Notes under the pieces: generated by a model | The model's database searches: none | Seen by the model: the letters and a program-made list of their open reading frames with translations, nothing else | Told to the model about the DNA's origin: nothing | Made by a program: the position numbers and the translations under genes | In this document: positions 27,801-39,235 of the stretch, one piece after another | Numbering within the stretch: the stretch's first letter is position 1 | How the letters are laid out: each line of letters starts with the position of its first letter | Assembly (NCBI RefSeq): GCF_001429065.1 | Contig: NZ_LMIB01000001.1 | Coordinates: forward strand, 877,933 to 941,932 | DNA length: 64,000 nt | Direction: 5' to 3' | From: Sphingomonas sp. Root710 | Lineage (GTDB): Bacteria > Pseudomonadota > Alphaproteobacteria > Sphingomonadales > Sphingomonadaceae

Positions 27801-27879
27801 CCTCGCTCGCCGGTGAATCATGCCAGTGGCGAGCGAGGGTATCGCAGCATGTCGCCGGGCAAAACCATGTTTTTGCCCG
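27801..27879 (-). terminator. Two inverted repeats between enolase and the histidine kinase
   Basis: Immediately after the eno stop, CGGGCAAAA (27856-27864) pairs with TTTTGCCCG (27871-27879), a hairpin with U-rich arm that could terminate eno transcripts. A second perfect 11-bp repeat (27801-27811 and 27828-27838) lies just before the kinase start; it lacks a T-run and might instead act on kinase mRNA. Confidence 0.5.
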
Positions 27880-27889
27880 AGAAACGGTT

Positions 27890-29197
<1,308 letters not shown>

Positions 29198-29326
29198 TTA
29201 GGATGCGCGCGCTCTATCCGCGTGACGAAAGATAGGCAAATATGAAGTCGTTTCGGGTCTGGTAAAGGAACGCTATTCATCCCACTTGGTTGATGGGGAA
29301 ACTTTCCTCTCATGGAGACGATCGAC

Positions 29327-29962
29327 ATGGCGACCGACAATATGGGCACCGGTGGCGAGAGCCCGTTCGACAGCGCGAAGAAGGCATTCGGCGACACGGC
29401 GGCCAGCTTCAGCGAGCAGGCGGGTGCGCGGGCGCGCGATTATGCCGCACAGGGCAAGGACCGCGCGGTAGATGCACTCGACAATGTCGCGAGCCTGGTC
29501 GGCGACGCCGCCAATCAGGTGAGCGGCAAGCTTGGCGAGCAATATGGCGGCTATATCCAGCAGGCCGCCGACGCGGTGAGCGGCCTTGCGAGCACGCTGC
29601 GCGACAAGGATCCCGACGATCTGCTCGATGACGCGCGCAATGCGGTGCGCAGTTCGCCCGCCATCGCGGTCGCGGCGGCGGCGGCGGTCGGCTTCCTGGT
29701 GGCGCGCGTCGTGAAGTCCGGGCTCACCCCCAAGGCGACCGGTGAATCGCCTGCTGCCTCCCCTGCCCCGGCGGCGCGTCCGGCGGCGCCAAGCAAGCCC
29801 GCGGCTCGCAAGGCGGCTCCGGCGAAGCCCACCGCGGCCGAGGCCGCGCCGGTAAAGGCTGCGGCGAAACCCAAGGCTCGGGCCGCCGCGCCCAAGGCAC
29901 CGCTTGCCGATACCCCGATCGCCGACAACCCGGCGCCGGACGGCTCGACGCCAGCAGCCTGA
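29327..29962 (+). CDS. DUF883/YqjD-like membrane protein with Ala/Lys/Pro-rich tail
   Basis: About 211 residues. The N-terminal half is an amphipathic helical region (SAKKAFGDTAASFSEQAGAR and repeated Ala/Asp/Gln heptads), followed by one hydrophobic segment (AIAVAAAAAVGFLVARVV) of the ElaB/YgaM/YqjD type, then a low-complexity Ala/Pro/Lys tail like that of histone H1-like proteins. E. coli YqjD binds ribosomes at the membrane in stationary phase. The start chosen is ATG 29327 with GGAG nine bases upstream; ATG 29312 lacks one. First of three tightly coupled genes. Confidence 0.72.
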   Translation: MATDNMGTGGESPFDSAKKAFGDTAASFSEQAGARARDYAAQGKDRAVDALDNVASLVGDAANQVSGKLGEQYGGYIQQAADAVSGLASTLRDKDPDDLLDDARNAVRSSPAIAVAAAAAVGFLVARVVKSGLTPKATGESPAASPAPAARPAAPSKPAARKAAPAKPTAAEAAPVKAAAKPKARAAAPKAPLADTPIADNPAPDGSTPAA

Positions 29963-29965
29963 TCC

Positions 29966-30697
29966 TTGTTTACGGGGCCAGAACAGGAGCGTGAACCGAT
30001 CGGCGTGCTGTTGGCGCGGCTGATCGAGGATGCGCGCGCGCTCGCCAAGGCCGAACTCGCGCTGTTCCGTACCGATTTCTACCGGCGGATCGGCCGGGCT
30101 CGAACAGGAGCGTTGCTGTGCCTGATCGGCGCGATCATGGGCCAGGCGGCGGCGGTGACCTTTCTGGTCACGCTGTCCTTCGTGCTGACCCCCTGGATCG
30201 GACGCCTCGGCGGGGCGACGGTTTCCGTGCTGCTTGGCATCGGCCTGGCGATAGCGCTGATCAGGATCGGCGTCGGCAAGCTGATGCTGGTCGTCGAGGA
30301 CTTCGACGAGGAGGACCGCGACCAGGCCAAGGGCATCGCTCCGCTCGACGAATTGTTCGAACGGATGCGCGCAAAATCGCGAGCAGCGCGTAATCAACTT
30401 GCCTCGACTGTCGACGAGACCCAGATCCGGCTGCACCCGCAGGCGCTGATCGCGGATCTGGTCGATGAGGTCGTCGATCATGCCCAGGCGCTCAGCCATC
30501 GCGCGATCGACGCTGCCCGGCGGCGGCCCGGCAAGGCCGCGGCGGCGATCTTTGGTGTTATCCTGCTGATCGCCCGGCCGCCGCTCTATCGCATCGCTAC
30601 GGGACTGTGGAGCCGTGCAACCGGCAAGAGCCCCGCGAGTTTCACGAACAAGCATGCCGGACGACCGGCATCATCAGACGAGGAGACAGGTTCATGA
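29966..30697 (+). CDS. YqjE-like membrane protein (phage holin superfamily III / DUF1469)
   Basis: About 243 residues. An N-terminal amphipathic helix (IGVLLARLIEDARALAKAEL) is followed by two hydrophobic spans (LLCLIGAIMGQAAAVTFLV and VSVLLGIGLAIALIRIGV), the layout of the YqjE/Actino-holin group, then a long charged helical region and a third hydrophobic segment AAAIFGVILLIARP. The TTG at 29966 is the likely start, four bases after the DUF883 stop. E. coli keeps the same order yqjD-yqjE, which supports the pairing. The stop overlaps the next ATG by four bases. Confidence 0.72.
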   Translation: MFTGPEQEREPIGVLLARLIEDARALAKAELALFRTDFYRRIGRARTGALLCLIGAIMGQAAAVTFLVTLSFVLTPWIGRLGGATVSVLLGIGLAIALIRIGVGKLMLVVEDFDEEDRDQAKGIAPLDELFERMRAKSRAARNQLASTVDETQIRLHPQALIADLVDEVVDHAQALSHRAIDAARRRPGKAAAAIFGVILLIARPPLYRIATGLWSRATGKSPASFTNKHAGRPASSDEETGS

Positions 30698-31104
30698 CGG
30701 CTCCCAAAAAGCCAGCCCCGCACAAGGCTCCCATTAAGCAGCGGGTAGCGAGCGCGGGCGAGAAACTTCGTAGCAGCGGGCAGACGGCGACCCGGAAGGC
30801 GGCCGAAGGCGTCGAGGACTTCCCCGTCGCCGCGCTGCTGGGCGGGCTTGCGCTCGGCGCGGTCGTGGGTGCGCTGCTGCCCCGTACCCGGCAGGAAGAG
30901 CAGTTGCTGGGCTCGCTCGGCGAAAGCCTGAACGAACGCGCGAAGGATGCGGCGCTCGCCGCGCGCGATGCAGGACAGGCCAAGCTCGACGAACTGGGGA
31001 TCAGCGGTGATGCCGCCGGCAAACAGGTCGGCAAGCTGATCGAATCGATCGCTCAGGTCGCCGAAACCGCCGGCAGCGCCGCGGTCGAGGCCGCCCGGCA
31101 CTGA
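30694..31104 (+). CDS. Small DUF883/YtxH-like membrane protein
   Basis: 136 residues. A basic N-terminus, one glycine-rich hydrophobic span (FPVAALLGGLALGAVVGALL) and an amphipathic Ala-rich C-terminal helix. It resembles the third member of yqjD-yqjE-yqjK-like envelope stress clusters. The ATG overlaps the previous TGA, preceded by GAGGAGACAGG. Function unknown beyond a probable role at the inner membrane. Confidence 0.68.
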   Translation: MTAPKKPAPHKAPIKQRVASAGEKLRSSGQTATRKAAEGVEDFPVAALLGGLALGAVVGALLPRTRQEEQLLGSLGESLNERAKDAALAARDAGQAKLDELGISGDAAGKQVGKLIESIAQVAETAGSAAVEAARH

Positions 31105-31206
31105 CTGGTTCGTTTCGCCACGGTTCAATCGGGGTTCATCGCCCCCTTCCTACACACATGACTGAACGGTGCACCGTCTGGCGTGCCGATGGAGAAGATG
31201 AAGATA

Positions 31207-31803
31207 ATGAACAGCTATTCCGCCTTTGCCGCAGCCGCGATGATCGCCGCCGCGTCGCTGACCGCCCCGATCGCCCCGGCGCAGGCCGCCGTGGTCGCCA
31301 ATCAGGACGCCGCCACCTTCATCAGCTCGCTGGGCACCGAATCCTTCGCGGTGCTCAAGACCGGCAACAAGGCCGCAGTCCGCGCCAAGTTCCGCGAGCT
31401 GCTGTCGACCCATTTCGCGATCGACGCGATCGGCGACCGGTTGATCCGCCGCTGGGTCAACCAGATCACCCCGGCGCAGAAGGCAGCCTATAAGCAGGCG
31501 ATCCCGAACTTCATCATCGGCACCTATTCGGACAATCTCTATGATTATGCGAACGCCACGATGAAGGTGATCCGCACCGCCCCCGCCGGCAGCGGCTTTA
31601 ACGTGACCACGCAGGTTCAGAAGCCCGGCGCGCAGCCGATCACGGCAGTATGGTCGGTCGCCAAGGTCGGCGGCGCGTTCAAGGTCACCAATCTGACCGT
31701 GGCCAACATCAACCTGGCGGTAACCCAGGGGCAGGACTTCGACGCGATCATCCAGCGCAAGGGCATCGACGGCCTGATCGCGATGATGAAGGCCCGCGGC
31801 TAA
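31207..31803 (+). CDS. MlaC/Ttg2D-like periplasmic phospholipid-binding protein
   Basis: About 198 residues. A signal peptide (MNSYSAFAAAAMIAAASL, cleavage after APAQA) is followed by an MlaC-like domain: FISSLGTESFAVLK, ELLSTHFAIDAIGDRLIRRW and the conserved YSDNLYDYANATMKV segment. Members carry phospholipids or hopanoids between membranes. No mlaFED genes are adjacent. Of four clustered ATGs, 31207 has the best spacing to GGAGAAG (31191-31197). Confidence 0.82.
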   Translation: MNSYSAFAAAAMIAAASLTAPIAPAQAAVVANQDAATFISSLGTESFAVLKTGNKAAVRAKFRELLSTHFAIDAIGDRLIRRWVNQITPAQKAAYKQAIPNFIIGTYSDNLYDYANATMKVIRTAPAGSGFNVTTQVQKPGAQPITAVWSVAKVGGAFKVTNLTVANINLAVTQGQDFDAIIQRKGIDGLIAMMKARG

Positions 31804-31968
31804 ACCCATTTGGGGGGCCGGGCGCAGACCGCCCCCCCTTGCCATTCAGGGATATTGGGCTATCCGCTTCGCGGAAGGCGGCCCATTCCTCCCCAGTCCG
31901 AAGGTCGCCGCTTCACATGGGAGCGAAACGCAGCTTCGTCCATCGCGGCGACCAACGGAGTATTTCGG

Positions 31969-32184
31969 ATGAGCAAGATCCACCTGGTGTTCGGCGGCCG
32001 CGTCAAGGATCCGCGCGGGCTCGACTTCGAGGACCTCAACCAGATCGACGTCGTCGGTTTCTACGAGGACTATAAGAGCGCCGAGAAGGCATGGCGCGGG
32101 GCGGCACAGCGCACGGTCGACGACGCCGAGATGAAATATGTCGTGGTTCATCTCCACAAGCTGCTGGAACCCGAGCTGGGCTGA
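31969..32184 (+). CDS. DUF4170 family protein
   Basis: 71 residues: MSKIHLVFGGRVKDPRGLDF, then GFYEDYKSAEKAWRGAAQRT and the strongly conserved YVVVHLHKLLEPE. This is the complete DUF4170 domain, found almost only in alphaproteobacteria; function unknown. CGGAG at 31956-31960 sets the start. The longer open frame from 31810 is intergenic. Confidence 0.85.
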   Translation: MSKIHLVFGGRVKDPRGLDFEDLNQIDVVGFYEDYKSAEKAWRGAAQRTVDDAEMKYVVVHLHKLLEPELG

Positions 32185-32201
32185 AGCGGCGCGGGAGTAT
32201 C

Positions 32202-32828
32202 TCAGCCTTTACGTCCCCGCCACATCAGCACGGGTTTGATAAGCGCCAGCCCGGCGATGAACCCGCCGACATGCGCGGCGGTCGCGATCGACATGCCCAT
32301 GTCGGCGAAAGCCAGCCCCATCAGGAACTGGACGCCGATCCACGCGGCAGCAAGCCACAGGATGTTGACGGCGAGGCCGATACGCGGATGCGCCGCAAAG
32401 CCGCGCGGGCGACCGTAGAGCAGCGCATAGGCCGCGAAGATCGCGGAGATCGCCCCGCTGGCCCCGATCATCGGCGACAGGTCATAGGGGCCGGCGAGAT
32501 ATTGCGCCCCCGCAGCGGCATAGGCCCCGATCAGATAGAGGACGACCAGTCCGGCGGAGCCGGTCACGGCCTCGACCATCCTGCCGCAGAATATCAACAT
32601 CAGCATGTTGAAACCGAGATGAACAAGCCCGCCGTGCAGCAAGGTCGCGGTCAGCGGCGTGATCCAGACGGGCAGCGTGCCTGGCAGCGTATAGCCGCTT
32701 GCCCGCGCGGGTATGAAACCGCCGATCATGTCGGCGGCCTCGGCCATCCCCGTCAGGACGACGACGACATGCACCGCCACCGTCGCTGCGGCGATGAAGC
32801 TGGTTGCTGGCGTGCGCGGCAATCGCAT
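32202..32828 (-). CDS. Rhomboid family intramembrane serine protease
   Basis: 208 residues with six predicted spans. The catalytic dyad is visible: Ser in GASGAISAIFAAY and His in AAHVGGFIAG, with the upstream HGGLVHLGFNMLML motif that forms the oxyanion region. Rhomboids cut transmembrane substrates; this one's target is unknown. Follows greA on the same strand with a 16-base gap. Confidence 0.88.
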   Translation of the reverse strand: MRLPRTPATSFIAAATVAVHVVVVLTGMAEAADMIGGFIPARASGYTLPGTLPVWITPLTATLLHGGLVHLGFNMLMLIFCGRMVEAVTGSAGLVVLYLIGAYAAAGAQYLAGPYDLSPMIGASGAISAIFAAYALLYGRPRGFAAHPRIGLAVNILWLAAAWIGVQFLMGLAFADMGMSIATAAHVGGFIAGLALIKPVLMWRGRKG

Positions 32829-32844
32829 CGATGCCGCGGCGCGC

Positions 32845-33321
32845 TTAGATGAATTCGATCTTGGAGACGACGTAGAATCGGTCGCCCGACGGCACCGTCA
32901 CCTCCACCTCGTCGTCGACCTTCTTGCCGATCAGCGCGCGGCCGAGCGGCGAATTGTACGATATCTTGCCTTCCTTGGCATTCGCCTCGGTCTGGCCGAC
33001 GATCTGGTAGCGGATCGGTTTGTCATCGTCGTCGAGCAGAGTCACCGTTGCGCCGAACACGATCTTGTCGCCCGACAAGTCGCGCGGATCGATGACCTGG
33101 GCCCGGCTCAGCCGGTCCTCGATATCGGCGATCGAGGCTTCGATCTGGCCCTGACGCTCCTTGGCGGCGTGATATTCGGCATTTTCCGAAAGGTCGCCAT
33201 GCGCGCGCGCTTCCTCGATCGCGTCGATGATCAGCGGCCGTTCGGCTTTGAGGCGTGCGAGCTCCTCGGTGAGCATCTTCTGCCCCTCCGCCAGCATCGG
33301 CATCTTCTCAACGCTCGCCAT
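32845..33321 (-). CDS. greA: Transcription elongation factor GreA
   Basis: 158 residues. Rescues backtracked RNA polymerase by stimulating RNA cleavage. The N-terminal coiled coil carries the acidic tip motif [15 protein letters not shown], and the C-terminal FKBP-like domain shows [20 protein letters not shown]. Downstream of carB after a complex inverted repeat. Confidence 0.97.
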   Translation of the reverse strand: MASVEKMPMLAEGQKMLTEELARLKAERPLIIDAIEEARAHGDLSENAEYHAAKERQGQIEASIADIEDRLSRAQVIDPRDLSGDKIVFGATVTLLDDDDKPIRYQIVGQTEANAKEGKISYNSPLGRALIGKKVDDEVEVTVPSGDRFYVVSKIEFI

Positions 33322-33341
33322 CGTACACGAACCCCTTCGTC

Positions 33342-33409
33342 AAAAACCCTGATCCCCGGACGGCCCGGTCTGGGCCGCCCGCACCGTCTCCTGCAATGTG
33401 GGGATCAGG
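33342..33409 (-). terminator. Nested inverted repeat with T-run after carB
   Basis: CCTGATCCCC (33348-33357) and GGGGATCAGG (33400-33409) are 10-bp arms enclosing a second hairpin, CGGCCC (33361-33366) with GGGCCG (33372-33377). Read on the minus strand the outer repeat is followed within one base by TTTTT (33346-33342). The outer arm includes the carB stop codon. It probably ends carAB transcription before greA. Confidence 0.55.
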
Positions 33410-36400
33410 CGTGCGAAGCTGAATAATAGGATTGAAGCGCGCGCACTTCAAGCTTGCGCTCCCGCAAAGCCGCGATTGCCTGTGCAGTCGCGACGCTCGC
33501 GGCGGCGGTGGTGAAGTAGGGAACCCGGCCATATAGCGCCGATGTGCGGATCGCCTTCGAGTCCAGCAGCGATTGCCAGCCCTCGGTGGTGTTGAAGATC
33601 AGGTCGACGTCGCCGTCGACGATCCGGTCGACGATGTTCGGCCGGCCCTCGTGCTTCTTCAACACGCTTTCGACCTCCAGCCCCTGACCGCGCAGATAGG
33701 CCGCCGTGCCACTGGTCGCCATGATCGTGAACCCCATGTCGATCAACTGCCTCACCGCGGGCAGGATGTGGCCCTTGTCGCTTTCCTTGACCGAGACGAA
33801 GGCGGTGCCGCCGAGCGGAAGCTTCATGCCTGCGCCGAGCTGCGCCTTGGCGAAGGCCCGGCCGAAATCGCTGTCGATGCCCATGACCTCGCCGGTCGAC
33901 TTCATCTCCGGGCTCAGCACCGGGTCCACGCCGGGGAAGCGCGCGAAGGGGAAGACCGCTTCCTTGACCGCGATATGATCGATGTCGAGGTTGATCGGCG
34001 GCAGTGCCTTCAGCTTCTCGCCCGCCATGACCCGGGCCGCATATTTGGCGATCGGCTGGCCGATCGCCTTGGCGACGAAGGGCACCGTACGGCTGGCGCG
34101 CGGATTGACCTCGATCAGATAGACCGCGCCGTCCTTGACCGCATATTGGACGTTCATCAGGCCGCGTACCATCAGTGCGCGGGCCAGCGCATCGGTCTGG
34201 CGCTCTATCTCGGCGATGATCTCCTTCGGCAGGCTGTAGGGCGGCAACGAGCAGGCGCTGTCGCCCGAATGGACACCCGCCTCCTCGATATGCTGGAGCA
34301 CGCCCGCAACCACGACATCGTCGCCATCGCACAGCGCGTCGACGTCGACTTCAATAGCGTCGCGCAGATACTGATCGATCAAAACCGGCGAATCACCAGA
34401 TACTTGGACCGCAGTGCTGATATATTGTTCGAGCTGCGCCGGATCCTCGACGATCTCCATCGCGCGGCCACCGAGCACATAGCTGGGCCGCATCAGCACC
34501 GGATAGCCGACCCGCTCGGCAACGATCAGCGCTTCGTCGCGGCTGCGCGCGATGCCGTTGCGCGGCTGGCGCAGGCCAAGCTGGCTCACCAGCGCAGCGA
34601 AGCGCTCGCGGTCCTCGGCGAGGTCGATCGCGTCAGGCGAGGTGCCGAGGATCGGGATACCCGCATCCTCGAGCTCCTGCGCGAGCTTGAGCGGCGTCTG
34701 GCCGCCAAACTGGACGATGACCCCTTTCAGCGTACCGCGCGACTGCTCGACATGGAGGATTTCGAGCACGTCTTCGGCGGTCAGCGGCTCAAAATAGAGG
34801 CGGTCCGAGGTGTCGTAATCGGTCGAGACGGTCTCGGGGTTGCAGTTGACCATGATCGTCTCATAACCCGCGTCCGCCAGCGCGAAGCAGGCGTGGCAGC
34901 AGCAATAGTCGAACTCGATCCCCTGCCCGATCCGGTTCGGACCACCGCCGAGGATGACGATCTTCTCGCGGTCGGTCGGGTTGCTCTCGCACTCCGGCTC
35001 GCCGAAGCTAGGGGCCTCGTAGGTCGAGTACATATAGGGCGTCTTCGCCTCGAACTCAGCCGCGCAGGTGTCGATCCGCTTGAAGACCGGGCGCACGCCG
35101 AGCTTGTGGCGATGTGCGCGCACCTCCTTCTCGGTGATACCGCCGGTCATCGCGCTGGCGGCGTCATGGACGATGCCACTGCCGCGCGCCTGCTCGCGCG
35201 CCATGCCCGCGAGATTGGCCGATTGCAGCGCCAGCCAGGCGAGCCGCTTGTCGGAGAAACCCATCGCCTTCAGGCGGCGCATCGCGGCCGGATCCTGCGG
35301 CAGACCGTCCCGGCACACCTGCTCCTCGGCGGCGACGATCTCGGCAAGCCGGTCGAGGAACCAGGGTTCGAACTTCGAGATGCGGTGGATTTCTTCGACG
35401 GTCAGGCCCTCACGGAGCGCCTGCGCGGCGACGAGCAGGCGATCCGGGGTCGGCCGGGCCAGTTCGGCCTCGATCTCGGCCTTGGACGCGCCCTTCAGGC
35501 TGTCGACCACGTTGAAGCCGGCCAGCCCGGTCTCCAGGCCGCGCAGCGCCTTCTGCATCGACTCGTGGATGCTGCGGCCGATCGCCATCGTCTCGCCGAC
35601 CGACTTCATCGCGGTCGATAGTAGCGGCTCGGCGCCCTTGAACTTCTCGAAGGCAAAGCGCGGGATCTTGGTGACGACATAGTCAATCGTCGGCTCAAAC
35701 GACGCCGGGGTCGCCCCGGTGATGTCGTTCATGATCTCGTCGAGCGTATAGCCGACCGCCAGCTTGGCAGCGACCTTGGCGATCGGGAAGCCGGTCGCCT
35801 TCGACGCCAGCGCCGACGAACGCGACACGCGCGGGTTCATCTCGATCACGACGAGGCGGCCATCGGCGGGGTTGACCGCGAACTGGACGTTCGAACCGCC
35901 GGTCTCGACGCCGATCTCACGCAGCACCGCGATGCTCGCGTTGCGCATGATCTGATATTCCTTGTCGGTCAGCGTTAGCGCGGGGGCGACGGTGATCGAG
36001 TCGCCCGTGTGGACGCCCATCGGATCGACATTCTCGATCGAGCAGATGATGATGCAGTTGTCGTTGCGATCCCGCACGACCTCCATCTCATATTCCTTCC
36101 ACCCGAGCACCGATTCCTCGATCAGCACTTCGGTGGTCGGCGAAGCATCGAGCCCGCCGGTGACGATCTTGACGAACTCATCCTTGTTATAAGCGATGCC
36201 GCCGCCGGTACCCCCCATGGTGAAGCTGGGCCGGATAATCGCAGGCAGCCCGACATGGTCGAGCGCACGCAGCGCCTCGTCAAGGGTGTGAGCGACGTCA
36301 GAGCGCGGGCTTTCCAGGCCGATCTTGTCCATCGCCTGGCGAAACTTCATCCGATCCTCGGCCTTGTCGATCGCCTCGGCATCGGCGCCGATCATCTGAC

Positions 36401-36737
36401 AGCCGTACTTTTCCAGCGTGCCGTCGTTGAACAGCGCCAGCGCGGTGTTGAGCGCGGTCTGCCCGCCCATCGTCGGCAGGACGGCGTCGGGCCGCTCCTT
36501 CTCGATGATCTTGGCGACGATCTCGGGCGTGATCGGCTCGACATATGTCGCATCGGCCATGTCCGGATCGGTCATGATCGTCGCGGGGTTCGAGTTGACG
36601 AGGACGATGCGATAGCCCTCCTCGCGCAGCGCCTTGCACGCCTGCGTCCCCGAATAGTCGAACTCGCACGCCTGGCCGATGACGATCGGGCCGGCGCCGA
36701 TGATAAGGATCGAGGAGATGTCGGTACGTTTGGGCAT
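33405..36737 (-). CDS. carB: Carbamoyl-phosphate synthase large subunit
   Basis: 1110 residues. Makes carbamoyl phosphate for pyrimidines and arginine using ammonia from CarA. Two homologous ATP-grasp halves are seen (about 1-550 with [20 protein letters not shown] and [11 protein letters not shown]; about 570-940 with [19 protein letters not shown] and [14 protein letters not shown]), then a C-terminal allosteric MGS-like domain. Its ATG overlaps the stop of the inserted AT-rich gene by one base (TAATG), so it is probably reached by translational coupling rather than by its own ribosome-binding site. Confidence 0.98.
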   Translation of the reverse strand: MPKRTDISSILIIGAGPIVIGQACEFDYSGTQACKALREEGYRIVLVNSNPATIMTDPDMADATYVEPITPEIVAKIIEKERPDAVLPTMGGQTALNTALALFNDGTLEKYGCQMIGADAEAIDKAEDRMKFRQAMDKIGLESPRSDVAHTLDEALRALDHVGLPAIIRPSFTMGGTGGGIAYNKDEFVKIVTGGLDASPTTEVLIEESVLGWKEYEMEVVRDRNDNCIIICSIENVDPMGVHTGDSITVAPALTLTDKEYQIMRNASIAVLREIGVETGGSNVQFAVNPADGRLVVIEMNPRVSRSSALASKATGFPIAKVAAKLAVGYTLDEIMNDITGATPASFEPTIDYVVTKIPRFAFEKFKGAEPLLSTAMKSVGETMAIGRSIHESMQKALRGLETGLAGFNVVDSLKGASKAEIEAELARPTPDRLLVAAQALREGLTVEEIHRISKFEPWFLDRLAEIVAAEEQVCRDGLPQDPAAMRRLKAMGFSDKRLAWLALQSANLAGMAREQARGSGIVHDAASAMTGGITEKEVRAHRHKLGVRPVFKRIDTCAAEFEAKTPYMYSTYEAPSFGEPECESNPTDREKIVILGGGPNRIGQGIEFDYCCCHACFALADAGYETIMVNCNPETVSTDYDTSDRLYFEPLTAEDVLEILHVEQSRGTLKGVIVQFGGQTPLKLAQELEDAGIPILGTSPDAIDLAEDRERFAALVSQLGLRQPRNGIARSRDEALIVAERVGYPVLMRPSYVLGGRAMEIVEDPAQLEQYISTAVQVSGDSPVLIDQYLRDAIEVDVDALCDGDDVVVAGVLQHIEEAGVHSGDSACSLPPYSLPKEIIAEIERQTDALARALMVRGLMNVQYAVKDGAVYLIEVNPRASRTVPFVAKAIGQPIAKYAARVMAGEKLKALPPINLDIDHIAVKEAVFPFARFPGVDPVLSPEMKSTGEVMGIDSDFGRAFAKAQLGAGMKLPLGGTAFVSVKESDKGHILPAVRQLIDMGFTIMATSGTAAYLRGQGLEVESVLKKHEGRPNIVDRIVDGDVDLIFNTTEGWQSLLDSKAIRTSALYGRVPYFTTAAASVATAQAIAALRERKLEVRALQSYYSASHA

Positions 36738-37474
36738 TATTTTATCAAATCCAACATATCATCAAGAAGTTGCAGAACTTTTTCGATACCCCAATCACCA
36801 ATTTTTTCTTTAAATTTGGCGGAAATCTCCCTGAGAAATTTCCACAAAATTTCAATTAGTGCTGATTTTCGAACACTTTCTCCGCGAACGAGTTCTTTCG
36901 CAGCTTTGGCTTCAGCTATAAATCTTGGTCGATCAGCTCCCGCGCTGCTCGCTATTTCATTATTAAGATTTAGATCACTGATTATTAAGTCCAGAGATTC
37001 CTCAATAACTCGACCTTCTTCGGAATTATGAAGAATAGTGACAACTCGATCGGAAGCGGGAACGGCTGTTAATTTTCTGATATCACCAGAAATTTCGCTG
37101 CTGATTTGATTTTGTAAATCAATCCAGAATTGCTTATTTTCGAAAACTCTATCATAAAATTCGGAGGCTTTTTCAGAGATTGGGACAAAAACAGTCCCCT
37201 CATCTTCTGCGGCCTTTTTATAATAATCATCAATATCGTCTTGTTTTGCTGATAGAGATTCCCCAGCATATCTATCTTCTGTAAAAGATATAATGCCAAT
37301 TTTATCCATAATTTCCACGGCATGCCGTAAAAAAGAATGATCGATATCAATCGAAAAATAGATATCCAAATCTTTTTTTAAATCAGCGAAATTATCCGGA
37401 AAATCAAAATCAGTTCCCTCTTGAGCAAAACGGTAAGTAATCGCAGCGACTAAATAATCTGTCGGCTCATTCAT
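36737..37474 (-). CDS. AT-rich hypothetical gene lodged between carA and carB
   Basis: 245 residues, no recognised family. Predicted soluble, acidic and mostly helical; the N-terminal third ([20 protein letters not shown]) could be winged-helix-like, and the C-terminus ([20 protein letters not shown]) ends in amphipathic helices. By eye GC is 35-40% against about 65% in carA and carB, so it is almost certainly acquired. The fit is exact: its ATG overlaps the carA stop (ATGA) with GGAGG in the end of carA as ribosome-binding site, and its TAA overlaps the carB ATG (TAATG). It will be made with CarAB. Function unknown; defence, toxin/immunity or regulation are all open. Confidence 0.8.
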   Translation of the reverse strand: MNEPTDYLVAAITYRFAQEGTDFDFPDNFADLKKDLDIYFSIDIDHSFLRHAVEIMDKIGIISFTEDRYAGESLSAKQDDIDDYYKKAAEDEGTVFVPISEKASEFYDRVFENKQFWIDLQNQISSEISGDIRKLTAVPASDRVVTILHNSEEGRVIEESLDLIISDLNLNNEIASSAGADRPRFIAEAKAAKELVRGESVRKSALIEILWKFLREISAKFKEKIGDWGIEKVLQLLDDMLDLIK

Positions 37475-38640
37475 TTAAGACCTCCGACGAACTGCTCGAA
37501 CAGATAATGGCTGTCCTGCGGGCCGGGGCTCGCTTCGGGGTGATACTGCACGCTGAACGCGGGTTTGTCAGTCAGGCGCAGGCCCGCCAGCGAGCCGTCG
37601 AACAGCGAGATGTGGGTCGCTTCGGCATTGGCGGGCAGCGTCTCGGTGTCGACCGCGAAGCCGTGGTTCATGCTGGTGATCTCGACCCGGCCGTCGTCGG
37701 TGCGCTTGACCGGATGGTTCGCGCCGCGGTGGCCCTGATGCATCTTGAAGGTCTTCGCGCCGACCGCGAGGCCGAGCATCTGATGGCCGAGGCAGATGCC
37801 GAAGATCGGCTTGCCGATCTCGAGCAGCTTGCGGATCACCGGCACCGCATATTCGCCGGTCGCGGCGGGGTCGCCCGGCCCGTTCGACAGGAAGACGCCG
37901 TCGGGATTATGGGCCATCACATCGTCGAAGCTCGCCGTGGCGGGTACGACGGTCACCCGCGCGCCCGCGGCGACGAGGTTGCGCAGAATGTTGCGCTTCA
38001 GGCCGAAGTCGATCGCGACGACGTGCGGCGCATCGGCGGGCGCGGCGTCGACATCATAGCCCTCGCCGAGCGTCCACAGCCCGTCATTCCACTTATAGCT
38101 CTGGGTCGAAGAGACCTGTTTGGCGAGGTCCATCCCCTCCAGCCCCGGCCATTCGCGCGCCTTCTTCTGGAGCGCGGCGATATCGAACTGCCCCTTGGGA
38201 TCATGCGCGATCACGCCGTTGGGCGCGCCGCCCACGCGGATCGCGCGGGTCAGCGCGCGGGTGTCGACCCCCGACAGGCCGATGCGGCCATTGGCCTTCA
38301 GCCAGGCGTCGAGCGGTTGGGTCGAGCGGAAATTGGCGGGATCGGTGACATCCTCGCGCACCACCATGCCCAGCGCATGCGGGTTGATCGCCTCGATATC
38401 CTCAATGTTGGTGCCGACATTGCCGATATGCGGGAAGGTGAAGGTGATGATCTGCCCGGCATAGGAGGGATCGGTCATCACCTCCTGATAGCCGGTCATC
38501 GCGGTGTTGAAGCACACTTCGCCGACAGCATCGCCGATCGCGCCGAAACCGCGCCCCCATATAACGGTCCCATCGCCCAATACCAAAACGCCCGTGGCGC
38601 CCTCGGGGGGTGTCAGACGCGCGTGTTCGGTTTCGGCCAC
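37471..38640 (-). CDS. carA: Carbamoyl-phosphate synthase small (glutaminase) subunit
   Basis: 389 residues from the GTG at 38640, preceded by AGAGGAG; the frame is open 20 codons further but that part is not conserved-looking. Hydrolyses glutamine to feed ammonia to CarB. The N-terminal domain shows EVCFNTAMTGYQEVMTDPSY; the class I amidotransferase domain has the Cys nucleophile in FGICLGHQMLGLA and His-x-Glu in VQYHPEASPGP. Its stop codon overlaps the foreign gene start. Confidence 0.97.
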   Translation of the reverse strand: MAETEHARLTPPEGATGVLVLGDGTVIWGRGFGAIGDAVGEVCFNTAMTGYQEVMTDPSYAGQIITFTFPHIGNVGTNIEDIEAINPHALGMVVREDVTDPANFRSTQPLDAWLKANGRIGLSGVDTRALTRAIRVGGAPNGVIAHDPKGQFDIAALQKKAREWPGLEGMDLAKQVSSTQSYKWNDGLWTLGEGYDVDAAPADAPHVVAIDFGLKRNILRNLVAAGARVTVVPATASFDDVMAHNPDGVFLSNGPGDPAATGEYAVPVIRKLLEIGKPIFGICLGHQMLGLAVGAKTFKMHQGHRGANHPVKRTDDGRVEITSMNHGFAVDTETLPANAEATHISLFDGSLAGLRLTDKPAFSVQYHPEASPGPQDSHYLFEQFVGGLK

Positions 38641-38781
38641 GATCGGGCTCTCCTCTTGGCAACGGGGTGCTGGGCAAACGGCGGCGTAACTAGCAGCCAT
38701 CCGCCCGGGGTCAATTCTATTAAAATAAGTTTCTCTGTGCTAACGCTCCGCCTTTCCCGGTCCTTCCATGACAGGTTCCCC

Positions 38782-39234
38782 ATGATTCGAGACGATATCA
38801 AGACGGCGCTCGTCGTCGCGATGAAGGCGCGCGACGCCACCACGACTGCGGCAATCCGCCTGATTCAGTCGGCGGTGAAGAACCGCGACATCGAATTGCG
38901 CACTGCGGCGACCCAGCCCGACGACGATCTGCTGATCACCGAAGTGCTGCAGAAGATGATCAAGCAGCGCCGCGAATCGATCGAGATGTACGAAAAGGGC
39001 AATCGCCCCGAGCTCGCCGCCGCCGAAGCCGCCGAAGTGGCGGTTATCGAGCGCTTCCTGCCGCAGCAGATGAGCGAGGACGAGGCGAAGGCCGCGATCG
39101 ACGCGATCGCTACCGAGATCGGCGCAGCGTCGGTCAAGGACATGGGGCGGATGATGGCGGCGCTGAAGGAGCGCCATGCCGGGCAGATGGACATGGCCAA
39201 GGCCAGCGGGCTGGTGAAGGCGCGTCTTTCGTAA
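38782..39234 (+). CDS. yqeY: GatB/YqeY domain protein
   Basis: 150 residues, full YqeY: MIRDDIKTALVVAMKARDA, then the KMIKQRRESIEMYEKGNRPE motif and a C-terminal GRMMAALKERHAGQMDMA. The domain resembles the tRNA-binding tail of GatB and is suspected of binding tRNA. Often found next to dnaG-rpoD, as here. Divergent from carA. Confidence 0.93.
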   Translation: MIRDDIKTALVVAMKARDATTTAAIRLIQSAVKNRDIELRTAATQPDDDLLITEVLQKMIKQRRESIEMYEKGNRPELAAAEAAEVAVIERFLPQQMSEDEAKAAIDAIATEIGAASVKDMGRMMAALKERHAGQMDMAKASGLVKARLS

Positions 39235-39235
39235 G

